Counted from the stretch's first letter, positions 1 through 6,128 are shown. The stretch: 11,572 nucleotides of DNA from an uncultured Lachnospiraceae bacterium (GCA_937916415.1 CALGGH010000138.1:1-11572); one strand, 5' to 3'. Made by a program: numbers and translations. Notes: generated from the sequence alone by a model not told the origin.

Positions 1-26
1 GCGGTCGTCATTATTCTGACGACCGC
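1..26. repeat. perfect 10-bp inverted repeat (hairpin)
   Basis: GCGGTCGTCA and TGACGACCGC pair perfectly around the 6-nt loop TTATTC. On the plus strand it is followed by TTTAACG, only a weak T run; on the minus strand what follows lies outside the window. It could be a transcription terminator or the end of a repeat. It lies 37 bp beyond the stop codon of the truncated helicase gene, so it may sit near the breakpoint that removed the rest of that gene. Confidence 0.6.
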
Positions 27-62
27 TTTAACGTTAAATCATACTAAATTCCGCCATGTAGC

Positions 63-509
63 TCAATACACCGAATATCTACCAGTTACGTTTCTCCTAG
101 CTTCTAACTCACGTAAAATAAGACCTGCTTCTATAGTTTTACCAACGCCAACGCCGTCTGCTATGAGCAGTCTGGGACGGTCAGAGCGGATAAACTTAAG
201 AACAGGCCTGAACTGATGCGGTATAAAATCTATTTTTGCTGAATTAAGGGAATATAACGATGATACTGTGGGGTTTCGGATCAAAGCTGCCGTAAGGCCG
301 GCATTAAAACGGCTGTCATCCACTTCCTCAAGTGCTATCTGCAGTTCCTGAGGTGCCAGCTGCGATTCATAATAAACCTGTATGCCGCTTGTATTGGTGA
401 AAACCTTATATTTGGCCTCCGGAGATCCTTCTATTACCTCAATAATAGCACCGTTAACATTCTTATCGGATTTAAGTACTACCACCTGACCTTGATTGAA
501 TAAACTCAT
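63..509 (-). pseudogene. N-terminal fragment of a SNF2/RapA-like DNA helicase
   Basis: The 148-residue product reads like the start of a much larger SNF2-family ATP-dependent DNA helicase. Residues 1-55 look like a small beta-barrel accessory region. Residues 96-103 (IPHQFRPV) match the glutamine-containing motif before the ATPase core, and residues 117-125 (ADGVGVGKT) are the Walker A loop, followed by IEAGLILRELEAR. Reading frame and similarity stop about 10 residues later at TGA; motifs Ia to VI and the DEAH box are missing, and the 62 bp beyond do not continue the family. The usual acidic residue of the loop (DEVGVGKT) is G119, a further sign of decay. The start has GGAG about 10 nt upstream and a TATAAT at 563-568. 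Related full-length helicases occur in phage-defence loci, but nothing else here supports such a locus. Confidence 0.8.
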
Positions 510-546
510 GCTTGTGATCTCCGTTGTATTATGAATTTGTCAGAAT

Positions 547-595
547 AACCCCCAACTATTCAATTATAGCGTAAAATCAACGGTTGTAGGGGGTT
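547..595. promoter_or_regulatory. long-loop inverted repeat with a minus-strand -10 box inside
   Basis: The arms AACCCCCAAC (547-556) and GTTG-TA-GGGGGTT (583-595) pair over 7 plus 4 bp with a 2-nt bulge. The loop carries TATAAT on the minus strand (563-568), 54 nt before the start of the helicase fragment, so it may be that gene's promoter; no convincing -35 box is visible. The arms lie just downstream of the five-gene minus-strand cluster and could also stop its transcripts, although no T run follows. Confidence 0.4.
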
Positions 596-611
596 CAACG
601 AAAAAAACTGA

Positions 612-1040
612 TCAGAAGTATACCAGAGATCTGTGATCGTCATCCACTATGTCATACCAATCAGGTTCATAATCATCATTACCTTCGTCTTCATACTCAA
701 AAAGCTCTATAACAGCCATTCCCTGGAGAATGTCTCGTACATCAGCCACATATTCTCCTGTCTCACGAACTGCGATATGAACGCGGGTTTGTTCTATGAT
801 GTAGAAAACGTACTCATTATGATAGCCCGGATCTAAAGCTAATCTCTCCTTGAGAGTCATATAATCCATTCCGTAGGGATACTGCAGATACTCTGCGATG
901 TTATCTACTGTTCCCACCAGTTTAAAGTGCTTGTCTTTCTCATCAGTCAATCTATATATCTTATTATCTTTATTCTTAAGCAGCGCATGCACCAAACAGC
1001 AACAGAACTCCAAGAACCAGCAAAACCATGCCCACAACAT
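612..1040 (-). CDS. unknown acidic protein, last gene of small-protein cluster
   Basis: I do not recognise this protein. From about residue 23 it looks like a compact soluble domain of about 120 residues with an acidic tail rich in D, E, Y and W. The start is uncertain. ATG at 1040 gives a hydrophobic, Cys/Trp-rich N-terminus that could be a membrane helix, but this stretch is the +1 frame of the membrane helix of the preceding gene, and no good ribosome binding site precedes it. A GTG or TTG near the end of that gene (codons for V18 or L31), or a +1 frameshift joining the two reading frames, are alternatives. With the ATG start it overlaps the upstream gene by 65 bp. It ends 17 bp before the inverted repeat at 547-595 and is probably the last gene of the cluster. 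Confidence 0.6.
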   Translation of the reverse strand: MLWAWFCWFLEFCCCLVHALLKNKDNKIYRLTDEKDKHFKLVGTVDNIAEYLQYPYGMDYMTLKERLALDPGYHNEYVFYIIEQTRVHIAVRETGEYVADVRDILQGMAVIELFEYEDEGNDDYEPDWYDIVDDDHRSLVYF

Positions 1041-1182
1041 TCATGCCATTTGATGAGGAACCGCTGGGAACATATCGGTCGTCATCGTCATCATCAAGCA
1101 TCGACATGATTGTTGCATCACGCATAGACTTTTCCATTATGTCCAGGTCTCCGTCATTGTTTATATCCCAGAAATCTCTCAT
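976..1182 (-). CDS. small EF-hand protein with C-terminal membrane helix
   Basis: This 68-residue protein begins with a canonical EF-hand calcium-binding loop at residues 6-17 (DINNDGDLDIME: D6, N8, D10, G11, L13, E17). An acidic run of six Asp (about residues 30-35), a Gly/Ser linker and a C-terminal hydrophobic helix of about 18 residues follow. The expected arrangement is a tail-anchored protein with a Ca2+-binding head. The first 30 residues align with those of the gene at 1396-1617, with the EF loop at identical positions, so the two are paralogues. The ribosome binding site GGGGGAG lies 6 nt before the ATG and 13 bp separate it from the gene above, which supports translation and an operon. 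A single EF loop may need dimerisation to bind Ca2+; binding is inferred. Confidence 0.75.
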   Translation of the reverse strand: MRDFWDINNDGDLDIMEKSMRDATIMSMLDDDDDDRYVPSGSSSNGMNVVGMVLLVLGVLLLFGACAA

Positions 1183-1195
1183 CTGCTCTCCCCCT

Positions 1196-1384
1196 TCACT
1201 TCAGATACAATTCCCAAAGAACAACGCCTATTATGACCAACGCCACTCCGAGAAGGGTGTTGCCATTAGGCTTAAGGATCAAATAAACGCCTACCAGTGG
1301 CATGGCCACGATACATAAAAGAATAATTCCGACCAGTGTAAGGATGTCACCATCCGGATCAGTTCTTCTGCTAATACCCGTCAC
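1196..1384 (-). CDS. small two-helix membrane protein, GTG start
   Basis: The 62-residue protein has a short polar N-terminus (RRTDPDGD), a first hydrophobic helix at about residues 15-36, a tight turn with the sequence KPNGN, and a second helix at about 43-60 ending WELYLK. It is a helical hairpin of unknown family. The start is GTG at 1384, preceded by a G-rich stretch and 11 bp after the stop of the EF-hand gene upstream. The first in-frame ATG lies inside helix 1, so GTG is the only start that keeps the membrane topology. Tight spacing to both neighbours places it in the same transcription unit. Function unknown. Confidence 0.65.
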   Translation of the reverse strand: MTGISRRTDPDGDILTLVGIILLCIVAMPLVGVYLILKPNGNTLLGVALVIIGVVLWELYLK

Positions 1385-1395
1385 CCCCGTTACAA

Positions 1396-1617
1396 TCAGA
1401 TAAACAAATCGTCGAAGTCATCCGGATCCAAGCCGGCATCCTCAAGGGCTTCTCTCCGCTCATCCTCATCCATCAGTTCAAGGTCGAACTTGTCAAGGCC
1501 GGCTGATTCCAGCTCGTCCTCAAGATCATCTTCATCCCCCATAATTGTCTGATATTTGAGGAACGATTCAGCAATATCAAGCTTTCCGTCCTTGTTAAGG
1601 TCAAAAGGATCAAACAT
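1396..1617 (-). CDS. small acidic EF-hand protein
   Basis: This 73-residue, strongly acidic protein has a canonical EF-hand/dockerin-type loop at residues 6-17 (DLNKDGKLDIAE), then a helix and a Glu/Asp-rich tail with no membrane segment or signal peptide. Residues 1-30 align with the paralogue at 976-1182, including the loop position and a shared TIM tripeptide. A strong ribosome binding site (AGGAGGTG, 1622-1629) precedes the ATG by 4 nt, and only 14 bp separate it from the stop of the secreted Cys/His protein. It is therefore translated and probably cotranscribed. Calcium binding follows from the loop residues; the cellular role is unknown. Confidence 0.8.
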   Translation of the reverse strand: MFDPFDLNKDGKLDIAESFLKYQTIMGDEDDLEDELESAGLDKFDLELMDEDERREALEDAGLDPDDFDDLFI

Positions 1618-1631
1618 AGGGCACCTCCTTA

Positions 1632-2243
1632 TCAGTGATGTGCACGCCAGTAGTCTTCAGCGGCGTCGTAGGCCTCATCTTCGTCTTCGTAATCATCCTC
1701 ATAGTCGTAGAACTCTTCATACTTATCATCGGCAAAGGACTGAGCGTTTGAATAACTGTAAACATCATATTGATCATACTTCTTGCCAAAAGAGCTGCTC
1801 CTTGAGCTCGATGCAGATGATCTGCGGGATGTATTCGAGCTTGACGAAGATGATCTGTTGCTTGGATTATGCGTTGAACAGTAATCCGAACCACTTGCCT
1901 TCTTGTTGTGGCAATCACTCTTTTTGCACTCATGAGTAGAACAATAGCTACTACCGGAGCGTCTACGATCATAGCATCCTGATACCGAGCAGGGAGTATA
2001 ACCTGCTTTTCTTACATACTCTGCGGCATGTGTATTGCAATAGATAGTACCATTTCTGTCATTATAGCTATAGCAACCATCATGCTCGCAGGTGTGCATT
2101 CGACAGTATCTGCCACCGGTACAGGCATCTCTGCTGCATCCCGATGCTGCGCAAGTACTTTTAGCATCTATCTTTACAGAAGTAGACACGAGAGTTACTA
2201 TTATAACCATCATCATAACGATTGATTTTGTAATTTTCTTCAT
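1632..2243 (-). CDS. secreted protein with four Cys/His (CCCH) repeats
   Basis: The 203-residue product starts with a Sec-type signal peptide: KKITK, then a hydrophobic core at residues 8-21, with likely cleavage after A27 and no lipobox. Four repeats follow, each of the form C-x4-C-x(9-11)-Y-C-x2-H: C31/C36/C47/H50, C52/C57/C69/H72, C85/C90/C101/H104 and C106/C111/C122/H125. Each could hold one zinc ion or form disulfides outside the cell. A Ser-rich linker (about 128-152) and an acidic, Tyr-rich C-terminus follow. I chose ATG at 2243, not the in-frame ATG at 2381, because AAAGGAG lies 7 nt upstream and the signal peptide starts exactly there. It is the first gene of the five-gene cluster. 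Similar repeats occur in uncharacterised extracellular proteins of gut Clostridia; no function is assigned. Confidence 0.8.
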   Translation of the reverse strand: MKKITKSIVMMMVIIVTLVSTSVKIDAKSTCAASGCSRDACTGGRYCRMHTCEHDGCYSYNDRNGTIYCNTHAAEYVRKAGYTPCSVSGCYDRRRSGSSYCSTHECKKSDCHNKKASGSDYCSTHNPSNRSSSSSSNTSRRSSASSSRSSSFGKKYDQYDVYSYSNAQSFADDKYEEFYDYEDDYEDEDEAYDAAEDYWRAHH

Positions 2244-2351
2244 GGTTCGCTCCTTTCCGAGGGGATACGTTCCAGCCTCTATGTATATCCTACCAATAAT
2301 CAAGTCCCATAAAACGGCTTCAATATGCGAACGAGCGTTCTTGCTGTGCCA

Positions 2352-2393
2352 TTTTTTCACAATTTGAGTATCTTTTTTCACAATTTGAGTATC
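2352..2393. repeat. two tandem 21-bp direct repeats
   Basis: The unit TTTTTTCACAATTTGAGTATC occurs twice without mismatch (2352-2372 and 2373-2393), followed by TTTTT. It covers the end of the broken response-regulator gene and creates its last residues (KKILKL) and stop. It may be a slippage duplication or mark a deletion junction. Confidence 0.85.
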
Positions 2394-2530
2394 TTTTTGC
2401 GCATGAAAACAAGAAGCTCCCTGCCGGATTTAAGCACGCTGACCTTCATGTTCTGTTCTGCAATCGTCGACCTTATCAGCTTAAGGCTGGCGGTGTCATC
2501 ATCTACCACCACGATCCAATAGTTTTCCAT
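2378..2530 (-). pseudogene. N-terminal fragment of a response-regulator receiver domain
   Basis: The 50-residue product begins MENYWIVVVDDDTASLKLIR, a typical first strand and helix of a CheY-like receiver with the acidic cluster D10-D12. MKVSVLKSGRELLVFM follows, matching the second strand and helix. The phosphoacceptor Asp (about residue 55), the conserved Thr/Ser and Lys, and any output domain are missing: similarity stops where the 21-bp tandem repeat begins. The reading frame is open 50 codons further upstream, but that part lies in the 154-bp hairpin element, so the ATG at 2530 is the original start. The element inserted 13 bp before this ATG and has separated the gene from its promoter. 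The fragment is probably not functional. Confidence 0.8.
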
Positions 2531-2546
2531 CCGCAAAAAATCCTTA

Positions 2547-2700
2547 GGAACTGTCACGAAATAACTTGAGCATATTGCGCAGGATGAATTCGCAGAAGCC
2601 AGACGGAGGAAGGAGTCGATGCGGGCATCGACGACTGACGACAACGACGCTTCTGTGAATCCAGACAAGCAAAAAGGCAAGATTATTTCGTGACAGTTCC
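2547..2700. mobile_element. 154-bp MITE-like hairpin element, copy 1
   Basis: The ends are perfect inverted repeats whose first 18 bases are GGAACTGTCACGAAATAA, flanked by a TTA direct repeat (2544-2546 and 2701-2703) that looks like a target duplication. Inside, ATTCGCAGAAGC (2588-2599) pairs with GCTTCTGTGAAT (2649-2660), and GTCGATG/CATCGAC (2615-2621/2626-2632) form a hairpin with a CGGG loop. The whole unit can fold into one long stem. It shares length and conserved segments (GGAGGAAGGAGTCG, GACTGACGACAAC, CAGACAAGCA) with the copy at 7803-7956. It encodes no protein and is probably moved, if at all, by a transposase elsewhere. Confidence 0.85.
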
Positions 2701-2756
2701 TTAGCTGAGAATCGCATCAAAAATCCGGTGCGGGAAAAGCCATAATCCGCGTTTCC

Positions 2757-3152
2757 CTAATATTTGCCGGGATAATCAGTGCCGGTATCGCTTCTGTATG
2801 CGGCCAGGAACGTGTCCGGATCCTGCTCCATGTCCAGCATCGTGGCAAAGGCTGTAAGCAGCATGCGGTCGGGATTGTCCCGCTCTGCCCTGCCCTGATC
2901 CATGCCTGCCTTGAAATGATCGATCTGCCAGACCATGACGTCCACTATCGTCACGCCGCCGATCCGGTAGCTGCACGCGAAGTCACGGTACAGCATGTAA
3001 TGCACGAATTCGGAATACACGCCCTCCGACCACTTAAGCCTCGTCCAAAAGGCATCCGCATATCCCTCGTCCTCGCCCGCGCACCTGCACAGGGCCATGG
3101 CCCATTCATGCGCGGCTTCTTCTATCTGATTATCGTTGATTACGTCATTCAT
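2757..3152 (-). CDS. unknown 131-aa soluble protein
   Basis: I do not recognise this protein. It is acidic, mostly helical by appearance, and has no signal peptide or membrane helix. Residues 1-25 form a charged helix (HEWAMALCRC). The centre contains YMLYRDFACSYRIGGVTIVDVMVWQIDHF, and the C-terminus ends GTDYPGKY. Codon use is GC-rich and ordinary, which supports a real gene. No Shine-Dalgarno precedes the ATG at 3152: the start lies in a 23-bp direct repeat (3149-3171) that recurs at 3231-3253, so the original leader may have been altered by a duplication or insertion. It lies 122 bp downstream of the CarD-like gene on the same strand and may be cotranscribed with it. Confidence 0.65.
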   Translation of the reverse strand: MNDVINDNQIEEAAHEWAMALCRCAGEDEGYADAFWTRLKWSEGVYSEFVHYMLYRDFACSYRIGGVTIVDVMVWQIDHFKAGMDQGRAERDNPDRMLLTAFATMLDMEQDPDTFLAAYRSDTGTDYPGKY

Positions 3153-3253
3153 GTTTTATTATGTAAACTAAAGTGTACCGGTTCGCTTTCTGAAGCAAGG
3201 ATAGTTCCTGTACCGAGGACGGTTCCTGTGTCATGTTATGTTATGTAAACTAA
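3149..3253. repeat. 23-bp direct repeats flanking 59 bp
   Basis: TCATGTTxTxTTATGTAAACTAA occurs at 3149-3171 and 3231-3253 with two differences. The 59 bp between contain GAGGACGGTTCC (3215-3226), a core found twice more in this window. The right copy contains the ATG of the 131-aa gene plus its leader duplicated upstream. This fits an insertion with target duplication or a short tandem duplication that has diverged. Confidence 0.7.
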
Positions 3254-3274
3254 GCGCACCCTTGATCAAGTTTA

Positions 3275-3658
3275 TCAGTCCTCGTCCCCGGGCTCCGGCG
3301 CTCCGGCCTGCCTTAGCAGCTCCTCAGGGGTGATCCGATATACGTATGCGACCTCCCCCACCTCCAGCGCGTCCGGCACGTATTTGGGATCTTCCCCGTA
3401 TGCCGATTCGAGCTTTTCAAACCTCTCCACCGCCTCGGCCTCACTGATCACGTCGCGCAGCTCCACCTCATGATCCTCCACCGGGATGTAAGCCACGTGA
3501 GTCCTGTCGTAATATGATTTCAGCACGTAATACGGTATCGGAGTGCCCTTGTCCGCCGAGAGCCTGGTCACGTCCGACACCACGCAGAGGCCCATGGTGG
3601 AGCTGAATATTACGTCCTTTTTTTCAAAAATCCTTGTTGTTCCGGTATTATCGCTCAT
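3275..3658 (-). CDS. CarD-like (RID domain) transcription factor
   Basis: Residues about 10-70 match the CarD/CdnL/TRCF RNA-polymerase-interacting domain: FEKKDVIFSSTMGLCVVSDV, then PYYVLKSYYD, then AYIPVEDHEVELRDVIS. This beta-rich fold binds the RNA polymerase beta lobe and tunes promoter opening or elongation. The rest (71-127) has one or two helices and ends in an acidic PEPGDED tail. At 127 residues it is shorter than typical CdnL (about 160), so the helical DNA-contacting domain is reduced. It may be an accessory CarD paralogue. The ribosome binding site is weak (TAGGAC just before ATG). It is divergent from the 47-aa gene at 3783, sharing a 124-bp AT-rich gap. Confidence 0.8.
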   Translation of the reverse strand: MSDNTGTTRIFEKKDVIFSSTMGLCVVSDVTRLSADKGTPIPYYVLKSYYDRTHVAYIPVEDHEVELRDVISEAEAVERFEKLESAYGEDPKYVPDALEVGEVAYVYRITPEELLRQAGAPEPGDED

Positions 3659-3782
3659 GTCCTACATTTTATCAAAAAAAATAATGAAAATAAATACGGA
3701 ATGAACATCTACTGTTTTAATTTGGTTTATGATAAAATCATGGAAAAGATATTTCCCCATGTCTGCATGAAAGGAGGTATAT

Positions 3783-3926
3783 ATGCCAACTAACGAAAAA
3801 GAAATAAACAATGCTCTGTTTGACCAGCTCTCCATAGTCGAACGTCAGGATAAAGCCCAGAAAAGGGGAGATTATGAAGAAGAAAGCGAGGCCATAAAAC
3901 GCGAGATTAACAGAAAGCTGTATTAA
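3783..3926 (+). CDS. 47-aa charged small protein
   Basis: A 48-codon frame encodes a highly charged, probably helical protein running from MPTNEKEINN to KREINRKLY. It has no signal peptide or membrane helix. It is well supported as a gene: AAAGGAGGT, an ideal Shine-Dalgarno, lies 5 nt before the ATG, an AT-rich gap with a TAAAAT box (3733-3738) lies upstream, and a strong terminator follows at 3999-4030. Its Lys/Glu heptad-like pattern suggests a coiled coil or a protein-binding helix. The antisense frame across it (3738-4007) looks like a membrane protein but has no support. Family and role are unknown. Confidence 0.75.
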   Translation: MPTNEKEINNALFDQLSIVERQDKAQKRGDYEEESEAIKREINRKLY

Positions 3927-3998
3927 AAGCCTCCCTTGACGGAGACTGACGGATTCTGACGTGATCCGGGGCATGATGACCGGCTCATCGTCATCCGC

Positions 3999-4030
3999 AA
4001 AAAGCACCGGCTCATCGCCGGTGCTTTTTT
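3999..4030. terminator. strong bidirectional intrinsic terminator
   Basis: The stem GCACCGGC (4004-4011) and GCCGGTGC (4017-4024) closes the loop TCATC, with TTTTTT on the plus side and AAAAA on the other, so it works on both strands. It ends the 47-aa plus-strand gene and, on the minus strand, the groES-groEL transcript. Confidence 0.92.
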
Positions 4031-4045
4031 ACGCTTTTTATGGTT

Positions 4046-4095
4046 ATCCTTGCGGAACAGTTATCGTAAACGCGTTTATTTGATGCGTTTACGAT
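4046..4095 (-). repeat. 50-bp palindrome-plus-tail repeat, copy 1
   Basis: On the minus strand it reads a palindrome with arms ATCGTAAACGC/GCGTTTACGAT followed by the tail AACTGTTCCGCAAGGAT. The same 50 bp occurs inverted at 11518-11567 with three differences. It lies between the groEL stop and its terminator, so it is transcribed as a stem-loop in the groEL 3' untranslated region. Confidence 0.85.
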
Positions 4096-4118
4096 ACGTC
4101 CCTGAACGTGGCTTTTCC

Positions 4119-5744
4119 TTAATACATTCCGCCCATTCCTGCGCCGCCTGCGGGCATCGGAGGCTCGGGTTCCTTGATGGTAGCTACCACTGACTCCGTG
4201 GTCAGCAGCGTACTTGCCACGCTGGTTGCGTTCTGCAGGGCGCTCCTGGTAACCTTAGCGGGATCCAGGATGCCTGCCTTGACCATGTCAACGTAATCGT
4301 CCTTGAGTGCGTCGTAGCCAACGCCCTTCTTGGACTCACGTACCTTATTTACTATGACGCTTCCTTCCTTGCCCGCATTGATTGCGATGGTGTAAAGGGG
4401 AGCCTCAAGTGCCTTCAGTACGATGTTGGCGCCGGTCTTTTCATCTCCGTCCAGATCGGCAGCGATCTTTTCAACTTCCTTGGCAGCGTGGATGTAAGCG
4501 GAACCGCCGCCGAATATGATGCCTTCCTCAACGGCTGCACGCGTGGCAGCGAGGGCATCCTCCATGCGAAGCTTAGCTTCCTTCATCTCCGTCTCTGTAG
4601 CAGCGCCGACCCTGATGACGCCTACGCCGCCTGAGAGCTTGGCCAGCCTCTCCTGAAGCTTCTCCCTGTCGAAGTCAGAGGTGGTCTCCTCAATCTGCTT
4701 CTTGATCTGGCCGATGCGGGCCTCGATGGCCTTCTTGTCACCTTCACCGTCAACGATGATGGTGTTTTCCTTCTGAACCTTGACTGACTTGGCATGTCCA
4801 AGCTGTGCAAGGGTTGCGTCCTTTAATTCAAGTCCGAGCTCGCTGGAGATGACCTGTCCGCCGGTAAGGATCGCGATGTCCTCAAGCATGGCCTTGCGCC
4901 TGTCGCCATAGCCGGGAGCCTTGACGGCAACCACGTTGAAGGTTCCGCGCAGCTTGTTGACGATCAGGGTGGTCAGTGCTTCGCCCTCTACGTCCTCGGC
5001 GATGATCAGCAGCTTGGAGCCGGACTGAACCACCTGCTCAAGCAGGGGGAGGATCTCCTGGATGTTGGATATCTTCTTGTCCGTGATCAGGATGAGCGGA
5101 TCCTCCAGGTTGGCTTCCATCTTGTCCATGTCGGTAGCCATGTATGCCGAGATGTAGCCCCTGTCGAACTGCATCCCCTCTACCAGGTCAAGCTCGGTAA
5201 GCATGGTCTTGGACTCTTCTATCGTAATGACGCCGTCATTGGAAACCTTTTCCATGGCATCCGCAACCAGCTGTCCCACTTCGTCGTCGCCTGCCGAAAT
5301 GGCTGCTACCCTGGCGATGTGATCCTTGCTCTTGACGGGTGAGCTCATCTCTCCGATGGCTGCGACTGCGGCATCCGTGGCCTTCTTCATGCCCTTGCGA
5401 AGGATGATCGGGTTGGCGCCTGCGGCGAGGTTCTTCATTCCTTCGGTGATCATTGCCTGAGCAAGCACCGTAGCGGTCGTGGTACCGTCACCTGCCACGT
5501 CATTGGTCTTGGTGGCAACTTCCTTAACGAGCTGAGCACCCATGTTCTCGAATGCGTCGGGAAGCTCGATCTCCTTGGCGATGGTCACGCCGTCGTTGGT
5601 GATGAGCGGTGCGCCGTAGCTCTTGTCGAGCACTACGTTTCTTCCTTTGGGTCCAAGCGTAACGCGAACCGTATCTGCTAACTGATTGACTCCGGACTCC
5701 AGCGCCTCCCTGGCATCTGCTCCGTATTTGATCTCTTTTGCCAT
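4119..5744 (-). CDS. groL: chaperonin GroEL (Hsp60)
   Basis: This 541-residue protein is the full-length 60-kDa chaperonin subunit. It forms the double-ring folding chamber in the cytoplasm and folds client proteins using ATP together with GroES. Visible marks are the N-terminal ATP site TLGPKGRNVV (29-38), D51 in TNDGV, the DGTTTAT motif (86-92), the apical domain with GDRRKAMLEDIA, ATRAAVEEG with the following GGG, and the GGM-type C-terminal tail (GGAGMGGMY). Length and motif order are normal. A strong ribosome binding site (GAGGAGG) precedes the ATG, 19 bp after the groES stop, and both genes share the CIRCE-controlled promoter. The reading is unambiguous. Confidence 0.99.
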   Translation of the reverse strand: MAKEIKYGADAREALESGVNQLADTVRVTLGPKGRNVVLDKSYGAPLITNDGVTIAKEIELPDAFENMGAQLVKEVATKTNDVAGDGTTTATVLAQAMITEGMKNLAAGANPIILRKGMKKATDAAVAAIGEMSSPVKSKDHIARVAAISAGDDEVGQLVADAMEKVSNDGVITIEESKTMLTELDLVEGMQFDRGYISAYMATDMDKMEANLEDPLILITDKKISNIQEILPLLEQVVQSGSKLLIIAEDVEGEALTTLIVNKLRGTFNVVAVKAPGYGDRRKAMLEDIAILTGGQVISSELGLELKDATLAQLGHAKSVKVQKENTIIVDGEGDKKAIEARIGQIKKQIEETTSDFDREKLQERLAKLSGGVGVIRVGAATETEMKEAKLRMEDALAATRAAVEEGIIFGGGSAYIHAAKEVEKIAADLDGDEKTGANIVLKALEAPLYTIAINAGKEGSVIVNKVRESKKGVGYDALKDDYVDMVKAGILDPAKVTRSALQNATSVASTLLTTESVVATIKEPEPPMPAGGAGMGGMY

Positions 5745-5763
5745 GATTTTTTCCTCCTCAGGA

Positions 5764-6048
5764 TTACTCTATTACTGCCAGTATGTCGTTCTGCTTAACG
5801 ATGATGTACTCCTCGTCGTCTATCTTGACTTCGGTTCCCGAATACTTGGAGTAGATGACGTTGTCGCCGACCTTGACTTCCATCTTGATCTCCTTGCCAT
5901 CCACGACGCCGCCGGGACCTACCGCAATGACCTCAGCCTGCTGGGGCTTCTCCTTGTTCTGTCCGGGAAGAACGATGCCGGACTTGGTCGTCTCCTCAGC
6001 TATCAGCTGCTTTAACACAACTCTGTCGCCTAACGGAACTAGTTTCAT
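5764..6048 (-). CDS. groS: co-chaperonin GroES (Hsp10)
   Basis: The 94-residue GroES subunit forms the heptameric lid that caps the GroEL ring during ATP-driven folding. It begins with the typical MKLVPLGDRV. The mobile loop that binds GroEL lies at about residues 17-34 with the hydrophobic tripeptide IVL (25-27). The roof segment GPGG (44-47) and the closing DILAVIE are present. The start has AAGGAGG 9 nt upstream. It is the first gene of the groES-groEL operon; the CIRCE operator and promoter lie just upstream. Confidence 0.99.
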   Translation of the reverse strand: MKLVPLGDRVVLKQLIAEETTKSGIVLPGQNKEKPQQAEVIAVGPGGVVDGKEIKMEVKVGDNVIYSKYSGTEVKIDDEEYIIVKQNDILAVIE

Positions 6049-6090
6049 TTTTAGTGCCTCCTTTATATAAAAATGATTTCTTGCATTCTG

Positions 6091-6117
6091 TTAGCACTCT
6101 ATCGAGTCGATTGCTAA
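6091..6117 (-). promoter_or_regulatory. CIRCE operator (HrcA binding site)
   Basis: On the minus strand it reads TTAGCAATC-N9-GAGTGCTAA, which differs from the consensus TTAGCACTC-N9-GAGTGCTAA at one position per 9-bp arm. It begins about 12 bp downstream of the -10 box, within the first transcribed bases of groES, as expected for HrcA repression that is relieved by heat shock. The hrcA gene is not in the window. Confidence 0.95.
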
Positions 6118-6128
6118 CAACAAAATGT

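Noticed and set aside
2244..2381. N-terminal extension of the Cys/His-repeat protein to 2381
   Set aside because: The ATG at 2243 has a proper ribosome binding site and begins a signal peptide; the extension starts in a 21-bp tandem repeat.
2531..2680. N-terminal extension of the response-regulator fragment to 2680
   Set aside because: The extra 50 codons lie in the hairpin element and resemble no receiver domain.
2705..2756. Terminator behind the 131-aa gene
   Set aside because: GGGAAA and TTTCCC can pair on the minus strand, but the loop is long and the T run is separated from the stem, so it is not supported.
3145..3234. 29-codon minus-strand frame overlapping the start of the 131-aa gene
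   Set aside because: No ribosome binding site is present and it runs through the repeat and insertion-like segment; a chance frame is likely.
3738..4007. 89-codon minus-strand frame with apparent membrane helices
   Set aside because: It is antisense to the 47-aa gene with its perfect Shine-Dalgarno and starts inside the terminator stem; hydrophobicity comes from reverse-complementing charged Lys/Glu codons.
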